NCBI GenBank assembly: GCA_018380115.1 | Contig: JAGZUF010000016.1 | Coordinates: 1-61,610, forward strand | DNA: 61,610 nt | Direction of reading: 5' to 3' | Source of the DNA: Oscillospiraceae bacterium | Lineage (GTDB): Bacteria > Bacillota > Clostridia > Oscillospirales > Ruminococcaceae | Shown here: positions 55,401 through 61,610 of the stretch, piece after piece | Numbering within the stretch: position 1 is the stretch's first letter | Layout of the letters: each line of letters begins with the position of its first letter | Made by a program: the position numbers and the translations under genes | Notes under the pieces: model-generated | What the model was told of the DNA's origin: nothing | Seen by the model: only the letters and a program-made list of their open reading frames with translations | Database searches by the model: none

Positions 55401-57326
55401 TCACACTTCCAGAATGATGGGCAAGATCATGGGGCTGCGCTTTGTGCGCCGGTACAAATAAGAGGACACCGTCTCGCGTATGCGCGTTTTCACGCTGGAA
55501 AAATCGCGCATGTCGCCCGGGGTAATCTTCTCCAGCGCCGCACGCACCGTATCGCGCGCGCCGTCTATCAGTTCCTCCGATTCACGCACATATACAAAGC
55601 CGCGCGTTACAAGCTCCGGCCCGGAGACTACGCGCCCGGAAATGGGCTCTACCGCGGCCACCACAATGACAAGGCCGTCCTCCGAGAGGTGGCGGCGGTC
55701 CCGCATCACCACGTTGCCCACATCGCCCACGCCAAGGCCATCCACCAGCACGGCGCCCGCCTGCACAGGCTCGCCTTCGCGAATGCCGTCCTTCGAGAGG
55801 ATGATACAGTTTCCGTTTTCACCAATATACACGTTTTGTTCGGGCACGCCCACGGCAACAGCCGTCTGCGCATGCTTTTTCAAGTGCTTGTATTCGCCGT
55901 GCACCGGAATGAAGAACTGAGGCTTTGCCAGCGTGAGCATCAGCTTCTGCTCTTCCTGGCAGGCGTGGCCCGACACATGCACATCATACATGGACTCATA
56001 AATCACTTCCGCACCCAGGCGCAGAAGGCCGTTTATTACCTTGGTCACCATTTTCTCGTTGCCCGGGATGGGGTTGGCAGAGATGATGATGAAATCGCCC
56101 TCGCCCACGCGCACATTGCGGTGGCTGGCAGAGGACATGCGCGAAAGGGCGCTTAGCGGTTCGCCCTGGCTGCCCGTCGTCACCAGAACAATTTTTTCCG
56201 GCGGATACTGGTTAATCTCTTCAATATCAATCAGAACCCCCTCGGGCGCGTGCAGGTAGCCAAGCTCCAGTGCCATCTGGGTGTTGTTCACCATGCTGCG
56301 CCCGCTCACGGCCACCTTGCGCCCGGCCGCTACGGCAAGGTCGATAATCTGCTGAATGCGGTAGACATTGGACGCGAACGTGGCAATAATGATGCGCTTT
56401 TTCTGCGCCCGCTGGAACAGCGTGGCAAAGCTTTGCCCCACCTTCAGCTCCGTGCTGGTGAAGCCCGGCCGTTCAGAGTTGGTGGAATCGGAAAGCAGCG
56501 CCAGCACGCCCTTTTTTCCGTATTCCCCAATGGTGACAAGGTCTGTGGGGCCGCCGGAGATTGGCGTATAATCCACCTTGAAGTCGCCCGTCTGCAAAAT
56601 GACGCCTGCCGGGCACTCAATGGCAAAGCCCACCGCGTCCGGAATAGAATGGTTCACGTGGATAGGCTCCACTGTAAAGCAGCCAAGGCGAAATTTGCGC
56701 TTCGGGGTTATTTCCACAAGCTTTGTCGAGCGCAGAAGCCCGTGCTCCTCCAGCTTGTTTTTGATAAGGCCAATGGTGAGCCGTGTGGCGTACACGGGCA
56801 AATCCACCTTTTTCAGAAGGTACGGCAGCGCGCCGATATGGTCCTCATGGCCGTGCGTGATAAGCACGCCCTTGATGCGCTCTTTATTTTCCACCACATA
56901 GCTGAAATCTGGTATCACAAGGTCGATGCCGTACATATCGCTGTCTGGGAACACAATGCCGCAATCCACCAGAAGCATGTCCCCCTGGCATTCATACAGC
57001 GTGATGTTCTTGCCCACTTCCCCAAGGCCGCCCAAAGGAATGATTTTCACCGGCACAGCACCTTCGCTGCCGGGCGCCTGCCTGCGCCGCTGGGCATAGC
57101 CGCGCGGCATGCGCCTGCCCGCGGCAGATTGCATCGCAGAGGCCGCAGCCGCATCTGCACTTACAGCCAAGGCATTGCCTGTCTTTTGAGGCTCTTGCCT
57201 GCTTTCCGCGCGGCGCTGCCGTGCGGCGGGCTGGCCCTGCTGGTTCTGGCGCGGGCGGCGCTGAGGCTGCCTGCGCGCGGGGGATGCGCCCTTACCTGCG
57301 GGTGCGTTTTTCAGTTTTTCACTCAT
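55401..57326 (-). CDS. rnj: Ribonuclease J
   Basis: 641 aa beta-CASP exo/endoribonuclease. Residues 1-90 are a Gln/Arg/Ala-rich low-complexity extension absent from typical ~555-aa members. The catalytic core starts at VKIIPLGGLGEVGKNIT; metal motif THGHEDH (157-163), VLALLSDSTNSERPGFT, VTGSQGEPLSALSRM-type segment and HVSGHACQEEQK follow. ATG 57326 with GGAGG. It is preceded by a leader of about 370 nt. Confidence 0.95.
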   Translation of the reverse strand: MSEKLKNAPAGKGASPARRQPQRRPRQNQQGQPAARQRRAESRQEPQKTGNALAVSADAAAASAMQSAAGRRMPRGYAQRRRQAPGSEGAVPVKIIPLGGLGEVGKNITLYECQGDMLLVDCGIVFPDSDMYGIDLVIPDFSYVVENKERIKGVLITHGHEDHIGALPYLLKKVDLPVYATRLTIGLIKNKLEEHGLLRSTKLVEITPKRKFRLGCFTVEPIHVNHSIPDAVGFAIECPAGVILQTGDFKVDYTPISGGPTDLVTIGEYGKKGVLALLSDSTNSERPGFTSTELKVGQSFATLFQRAQKKRIIIATFASNVYRIQQIIDLAVAAGRKVAVSGRSMVNNTQMALELGYLHAPEGVLIDIEEINQYPPEKIVLVTTGSQGEPLSALSRMSSASHRNVRVGEGDFIIISANPIPGNEKMVTKVINGLLRLGAEVIYESMYDVHVSGHACQEEQKLMLTLAKPQFFIPVHGEYKHLKKHAQTAVAVGVPEQNVYIGENGNCIILSKDGIREGEPVQAGAVLVDGLGVGDVGNVVMRDRRHLSEDGLVIVVAAVEPISGRVVSGPELVTRGFVYVRESEELIDGARDTVRAALEKITPGDMRDFSSVKTRIRETVSSYLYRRTKRSPMILPIILEV

Positions 57327-57700
57327 GTTTTTCCTCCATATTCCGCACCCTGCGCGCTGGGCGCACGCCCTTTCTGTGCCCTGCGGGCACACAGCGGCGC
57401 CCTGAAAACGTGTTCACAAAAGAAAACACGCTCTGGCCCCGCATGGCTTCCCTGGGCCGTGTGTCCGGCTGGGCCCGCCATGCGGCCGGGTGCTGCAAAT
57501 TGATGTACTGCCTTGTATCTTGTCCCTGAAATTTTTCTCGTTCCCTGTGGGAAGGCGGCGCTTTGGCCGAACGCCCGAAGCCCTTCCGCCTCTTACAGCA
57601 GAGAATAAAAACAAACGCCCCAGCGGCATGCGCGCAGGAACACCAGCGGTTTTCCCGCCCGGCCCGCCACAGGGCTTTTCCGAACAAACTACTTGGTTCA
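57327..57700 (-). other. Long rnj leader
   Basis: Between the rnj promoter and its start. No conserved ORF; contains GC-rich short inverted repeats but no recognised riboswitch. Could host autoregulation of RNase J. Confidence 0.4.
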
Positions 57701-57729
57701 AGCATACGCTGTTTTGGCTATGCTGTCAA
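57701..57729 (-). promoter_or_regulatory. rnj promoter
   Basis: Minus-strand TTGACA (57729-57724), 17-bp spacer, TATGCT (57706-57701). Confidence 0.7.
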
Positions 57730-57844
57730 GTTTTACGCCCTTGTTTTGGCAGTATTGGATAAAAAACCTGCCATTAAACAGGCCGCTTTCCCACTTGTTG
57801 CCATGCAGGCCCGGCCCTCTGCCCCACCTGCGCCGCACTGTCAC

Positions 57845-57873
57845 TTTACAGCACAGCCCTGTTCCCTTATAAT
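57845..57873 (+). promoter_or_regulatory. rnhA promoter
   Basis: TTTACA (57845-57850), 17-bp spacer, consensus TATAAT (57868-57873). Confidence 0.7.
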
Positions 57874-57949
57874 AGGTGAGAACACGGCGGTGCCGCGGCC
57901 TGTGCCCGGCATGCCGCCCGGCTGTGATGCTGTAATAAGGAGCATATGC

Positions 57950-58387
57950 ATGAAGCAGATTAATATTTACACCGACGGCGCGTGTTCCGGCAACCCCGGC
58001 CCGGGCGGCTGGGGAGCCATTCTGGAATATAAAGGCCTGAAAAAAGAGCTTTCAGGCGGGGAAAAAAGCACCACCAACAACCGTATGGAGCTGATGGCTC
58101 TCATCCGCGCGCTGGAGGCGCTGAAAGAACCGTGCGACATCACCCTGTGCAGCGATTCAAAATACGTCGTTGACGGGCTTTCAAAGGGCTGGGCGAAAGG
58201 CTGGCAGAAGCGCGGCTGGGTAAAGGCCGATGGAAAGCCCGCCCTAAACAGCGACCTGTGGGCGCAGCTGCTGGCCCTATGCGAGGGGCATACCTTTCAT
58301 TACCATTGGGTGAAGGGCCATGCGGGCCACAGGGAAAACGAGCGCTGCGACGCCATGGCTGTGGCCGAAGCCGCCAAATTCAAATAG
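57950..58387 (+). CDS. rnhA: Ribonuclease HI
   Basis: 145 aa enzyme that cuts RNA in RNA-DNA hybrids. Active-site carboxylates Asp9 (IYTDGACSGNPGPGGWG), Glu47 (NNRMELMAL), Asp69 (LCSDSKYVVDG) and Asp134 (ENERCDAMA), with VKGHAGH before the last. ATG 57950 follows AAGGAGC; a longer upstream frame is rejected. Starts an operon with mnmA. Confidence 0.96.
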   Translation: MKQINIYTDGACSGNPGPGGWGAILEYKGLKKELSGGEKSTTNNRMELMALIRALEALKEPCDITLCSDSKYVVDGLSKGWAKGWQKRGWVKADGKPALNSDLWAQLLALCEGHTFHYHWVKGHAGHRENERCDAMAVAEAAKFK

Positions 58388-58417
58388 CGGCGCATCTGCA
58401 GAAAACGAGGTGTTTTT

Positions 58418-59506
58418 ATGAGCGGTGAATTCAGCAACGCGCCAGGTTTTTCCACCTTTGAGAAGCCGGACAGCGTGCTGCTGGCGCTGTCCGGCGGGGT
58501 GGATTCCGCCGTGACGGCGCATATCCTGCGCCAGCAGGGCTTTGCGGTGCAGGGGCTGTTCATTTTGTTCTCAAACGCGCATGAGGCCGCGCTGGAAAAG
58601 GCGCGGCAGGCCGCGAGGGAGCTTGCCATTCCCTTTCATGTGGCGGACGCGCGCGAAGCGTTTGAGCACGCCGTGGTGCAGCCCTTCTGCCAGGCATACT
58701 GTGCCGGGCGCACGCCCAGCCCCTGCGTGGCGTGCAACCCACTTGTAAAATTCCGCACGCTGGCAGATACAGCGGCGCGGCTTGGCATTCCTTACCTTGC
58801 CAGCGGGCATTATGCCCGTGTGGTGCAGCGCGGCGGCGCCTTCCACATTGCACGGGCCCAAAGCGCCGCGCGCGACCAAAGCTATATGCTGTACGCCCTT
58901 GGGCAGGACATTCTCTCGCGCCTGTGCCTTCCGCTGGGCGAATTTGAAAAAGATGATATCCGCGCCATGGCCGCCGAATACGGGCTGTCCAGCGCCGAAG
59001 CGCCGGACAGCCAGGAAATATGCTTTATCCCGGACGGCGGCTACGCCGCCTTCATTGCGGCACGCGGCCTTGCAGATACGCCCGGGCATTTTATCGGCCC
59101 CGCGGGGGAAGACCTTGGCCCCCACAGAGGCATCTCTCACTACACGGTGGGCCAGCGCAGGGGCCTCGGTGTCGCCTACGGCCAGCCTGTGTTCGTGCGC
59201 CGCATCCTGTCGGGCGGCGATATCCAGCTTGCCACTGCAGGCGGCGAAATGTATGCGGGCATCATGGTAGAACAGCCCTTTTCCGTCTGCGGCGTGCCCT
59301 TTGCAGCAGGCCAGAGGTTCACGTGCAAGGTTCGCAGCCGCGCCGCGGCAGTGCCCTGCACGGTGGTGCAGGCGGGCGGGCCGGTGCTTGCCCTGCGCTT
59401 CGATACCCCCGTGCGCGCCCCGGCCCCCGGCCAGGCCGCCGTGTTTTACGACGGCGATGCAGTGCTGGGCGGCGGCATCATTGCCGATATGCTGGAGCAG
59501 GCGTGA
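58418..59506 (+). CDS. mnmA: tRNA 2-thiouridylase MnmA
   Basis: 362 aa. Thiolates the wobble uridine of tRNA-Lys/Glu/Gln. N-type ATP pyrophosphatase loop LSGGVDSAV (SGGVDS 25-30), TPSPCVACNPLVKF with Cys103 and QEICFIPDG with Cys202 (the cysteine pair), and HYTVGQRRGLGVA-type segment before the C-terminal barrel. ATG has ACGAGGTG. 30 bp after rnhA. Confidence 0.95.
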   Translation: MSGEFSNAPGFSTFEKPDSVLLALSGGVDSAVTAHILRQQGFAVQGLFILFSNAHEAALEKARQAARELAIPFHVADAREAFEHAVVQPFCQAYCAGRTPSPCVACNPLVKFRTLADTAARLGIPYLASGHYARVVQRGGAFHIARAQSAARDQSYMLYALGQDILSRLCLPLGEFEKDDIRAMAAEYGLSSAEAPDSQEICFIPDGGYAAFIAARGLADTPGHFIGPAGEDLGPHRGISHYTVGQRRGLGVAYGQPVFVRRILSGGDIQLATAGGEMYAGIMVEQPFSVCGVPFAAGQRFTCKVRSRAAAVPCTVVQAGGPVLALRFDTPVRAPAPGQAAVFYDGDAVLGGGIIADMLEQA

Positions 59507-59607
59507 CACTGCCGCTGCACGCCGCATACAAAAGGCCCCGCACAGCCAAGGCCGGCCGTGCAAGGGAGCTGTTTTTCGCCTTACGGCCTCGCTCAGCATG
59601 AAGGCAG

Positions 59608-59649
59608 GCCCCCCTATGGCAGCCGCCAGGCCCGCCATGGGGGCTTTTT
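59608..59649 (+). terminator. rnhA-mnmA terminator
   Basis: Imperfect GCCCCC-ATGGC/GCCAT-GGGGGC stem, then TTTTTC, 100 bp past the mnmA stop. Confidence 0.65.
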
Positions 59650-60102
59650 CAGTTGCCGCATCCAGGCCCTGCGGGGCAAAACGATTTGCCCCTGCCGGGC
59701 GGCGATTTTGCGTACCGCAGCAGAGGCGCTTCCCGCCGCCTGCCCGCGAACGTCTTCCATCAGAAGCCGCGCATAGACGAGAGGCGAGGCGCCCGGCAGC
59801 AGGCGTTTCTTCTTTTTGCACACGGCCGTGCGCCTGGCAGACTGGTATTCCTCCTCTGTGAGCTCAAAAGCGCTTTCGGCAACACCGTAATCGGAAGAGA
59901 ATACTTTCGTATCGCCGTAAGCCTTATCATCCAACTGCATCCAACGAGGAAAAAGACGGTACAAAAGATAGAAAATCCCCGTTGCATAGCCGTTGACAAT
60001 GCGGGCACTTCCCTTTGCAGAGCCGCAGATCCCCCCTTTGCCCTTGCAGCCATCAAAAGAAACGGGCGCCAATGGGCGCTGCGGTATGTGCAGCTTCCCC
60101 AT
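59614..60102 (-). CDS. Hypothetical protein, doubtful
   Basis: Up to 162 aa. The middle (MQLDDKAYGDTKVFSSDYG, SAFELTEEEYQSARRTAVCKKKKRL) has protein-like composition, but the ends are Arg/Pro-rich, no ribosome site is seen at 60102 and it overlaps the mnmA terminator. No family recognised. It could be a decayed gene or chance frame. Confidence 0.3.
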   Translation of the reverse strand: MGKLHIPQRPLAPVSFDGCKGKGGICGSAKGSARIVNGYATGIFYLLYRLFPRWMQLDDKAYGDTKVFSSDYGVAESAFELTEEEYQSARRTAVCKKKKRLLPGASPLVYARLLMEDVRGQAAGSASAAVRKIAARQGQIVLPRRAWMRQLKKPPWRAWRLP

Positions 60103-60140
60103 TCATCCAAACCGTAACCCCCCGCCGGACACAGGCCTAA

Positions 60141-60182
60141 GCCGGGCGCAGGGTACAAATGCCCTGCGCCCGGCGCTTTTTT
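60141..60182 (+). terminator. Strong plus-strand terminator without an obvious gene
   Basis: Perfect 13-bp stem GCCGGGCGCAGGG/CCCTGCGCCCGGC with an 8-nt loop followed by GCTTTTTT on the plus strand. The adjacent gene (60191) runs the other way, for which the T-run is on the wrong side. Confidence 0.7.
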
Positions 60183-60190
60183 GCACATGC

Positions 60191-61210
60191 TTATATGCCG
60201 TGCGGCCTCTCTTCGCCCGGCCCGTTTTTTTCAGGCCCGTCGGGCGGCGCGTCTGGCGCTTTCTGTTCTGTTGCGCCACGCGGCGCCATGGGGCCGCGCG
60301 GGCCGGGCCCCGGCGTGCGCGGCCTCTTGGCCCTGCGGTGCAGCAGCATGCGCACAGCCGCCCACACGGCACAGCCCACCGCAGCCAGCACCAGCAGCGC
60401 GGGCAGCATGGCGGCAAGGCCCACGGCCATGCTCTGCACGCCTTGGCCCAGGCTGTACCAGCCAGAGCGGAATGCCGCGCCAAGACGCGAGGCAAAGCTT
60501 TGCGGGCTTTCTGTCACACGGCGCACCTCATGCACTGTCACCTGCACAGTAGAACAGGCGATCTGGTCGTCATAGGCGCGTTTTTTCGCCGTATAGCTCT
60601 CTATCTGGTACTGCACGTCTGCCAGCTCGCTCTGAACAGCAAGCAGCGTTTCAATATCCTGTGCCTGCGCCAGCATGGTGTTCAGGCTTTCGCGTTGTGT
60701 TTCCAGGCTTGCAAGGCGCGCCTCCACATCCACATACTGCGCTGTCACGTCCTGCACACTCTCGCTTTTCTGCGTCACATTGCCCGCGGCATCCGCTGCC
60801 GTGAGAAAGGTGTCATACTGCTCCACAGGGATGCAGAATTCACAGTGCGCATAGCGTGCGCCGCTGTCCGCTCTGCCCTCCAGATAGGTAGATGAGAGAT
60901 ACCCGCCCGCCTCATCCGCCGCCGCGCGCAGGGCAGCCAGCGTCTGATCAAAGTCCAAAGCCTCTACGGTGAGCTCTGCGTTCATGATAAGCCTGCGCCC
61001 GTCCTGCGGCAGTTGTGCCGCCAAAGTGCCGCCTTCCTGTATGCCGCCCGGCACGGCACCGCTCTCCTGCGCGGCGGCCGTCATGCCCGACGCCTCTTCG
61101 CCCGCCTCGTCGGCCGCGGTGGCCGGGCCCGCGCCGCAGGCCGTCAGCACCAAGCAAAGCCCCAGCACAGCGCAAAGCGCAAGGCAGTGTTTCCATAGCG
61201 TTCTGTACAT
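60191..61210 (-). CDS. DUF4349-family lipoprotein
   Basis: 339 aa. Lipobox VLTAC (Cys25), Ala/Glu linker, then the DUF4349 domain: RRLIMNAELTVEALDFDQTLAAL, YCHFCIP-like strand (here HCEFCIPVEQYDTFL), QDVTAQYVDVEARLASLETQRESL and a coiled coil (about 170-215), and one membrane helix (about 265-290) before an Arg/Pro-rich tail. The N-terminal lipid and C-terminal helix would fix both ends to the membrane. Function unknown. ATG follows GGGAGGGAAC. Confidence 0.85.
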   Translation of the reverse strand: MYRTLWKHCLALCAVLGLCLVLTACGAGPATAADEAGEEASGMTAAAQESGAVPGGIQEGGTLAAQLPQDGRRLIMNAELTVEALDFDQTLAALRAAADEAGGYLSSTYLEGRADSGARYAHCEFCIPVEQYDTFLTAADAAGNVTQKSESVQDVTAQYVDVEARLASLETQRESLNTMLAQAQDIETLLAVQSELADVQYQIESYTAKKRAYDDQIACSTVQVTVHEVRRVTESPQSFASRLGAAFRSGWYSLGQGVQSMAVGLAAMLPALLVLAAVGCAVWAAVRMLLHRRAKRPRTPGPGPRGPMAPRGATEQKAPDAPPDGPEKNGPGEERPHGI

Positions 61211-61358
61211 CTCTGTTCCCTCCCTGCTGTTTCTGTGCAGGGCCCGCCGCGCGGGCCTTTCTATCTGATAATACGGCATCGGGCGGGCTTTTGTTGCACC
61301 TGCCGCGGCGCATGCTGCGCGCGGGGGCCGGCTTCTGCCGGGGCAGCCCCGCATAAAA

Positions 61359-61610
61359 GTCAGGCCCCTTGGCAAAGCCGGAGGCTTGCGTAAGCCTGGA
61401 AAGGGCATACTGCCGGCAAGCCTCTCAGGAGGCATTGAAAAAATCCGCCGCCTGCATCACTTGCCCTGCGGCCGGTAAACGGGCGCCGTTTGTACAAGAT
61501 TATCTTTCTGGCAATCGTAAAGTTGTTCATCTCTTCCCGCTTCGCTCGATGCTGGAAGCCAAAGCTTTTTTACTCTCCCCAGCTCTGCTGGGGGGTGTCA
61601 TTTCGCGAAA
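61359..61610 (+). repeat. Dispersed structured repeat, copy E (right end missing)
   Basis: Nearly identical to copy A over their shared 227 bases and extends it to the left with GTCAGGCCCCTTGGCAAAGCC. The element is cut by the window end at CGCGAAA, where other copies read CGCTAAAGCATA. Confidence 0.85.

Overview
The window reads as one high-GC chromosomal contig from a Gram-positive Clostridia bacterium, most likely Oscillospiraceae/Ruminococcaceae-like (Faecalibacterium/Subdoligranulum/Gemmiger neighbourhood; the genus cannot be fixed from sequence alone). The evidence is a class B sortase, RNase J, TypA, a BofA-like protein (a spore-forming ancestry marker), the Firmicutes order gdpP-rplI-dnaB, hpt-ftsH linkage, strong AGGAGG-type ribosome sites, frequent TTG/GTG starts, a lipoprotein sugar-binding protein and RNase P RNA. 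Both ends of the window lie inside copies of the same ~240 bp dispersed repeat, so this is probably a whole contig broken at repeats.

Layout. 1-6120: a surface locus with a class B sortase and two paralogous secreted proteins (464 and 566 aa) that both end in NPKTGV(R/A)A with no membrane anchor after the motif; each secreted gene is divergently paired with a small XRE regulator, and the first pair shares palindromic operators. 6592-14260: housekeeping (rlmH, walJ, murA, M23 peptidase, RluD-type pseudouridine synthase, gdhA, rnpB). 14310-27285: cell-wall amidase, a response-regulator fragment, EamA transporter, C39-like protein, GNAT, bofA-like gene, RNase R, SecG, a type IIA topoisomerase pair and a zinc-ribbon protein. 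27614-31947: aldehyde dehydrogenase, methyltransferase, GNAT and an AlkD/MGMT alkylation-repair pair. 32173-33626: an AT-richer island with an EVE-domain/nuclease-like gene beside tRNA-Leu. 33627-36837: three promoter-like repeats ahead of a membrane protein, then nitroreductase, a TIGR01440 protein and a YggS protein. 37070-44362: a LacI-controlled sugar-uptake operon (two permeases, regulator, TIM-barrel protein, BtpA/SgcQ-like protein, unusual PfkB-like protein, binding protein). 44610-61210: DUF1361-like membrane protein, tRNA-Val, typA, GNAT, hpt-ftsH, rnj-gdpP-rplI-dnaB, rnhA-mnmA, and a DUF4349 lipoprotein.

How it works together. Most genes are core. Four things stand out: (i) a family of about 240 bp intergenic elements (five copies, one decayed) made of stacked hairpins in which at least two stems show compensatory changes; (ii) the tandem regulator/secreted-protein modules with a bare C-terminal sorting motif next to a class B sortase; (iii) the sugar operon whose PfkB-like enzyme has Asn where the catalytic Asp is expected, coupled to BtpA- and TIM-barrel proteins; and (iv) the EVE-nuclease island next to tRNA-Leu. 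All calls come from reading the sequence; no database search was run.
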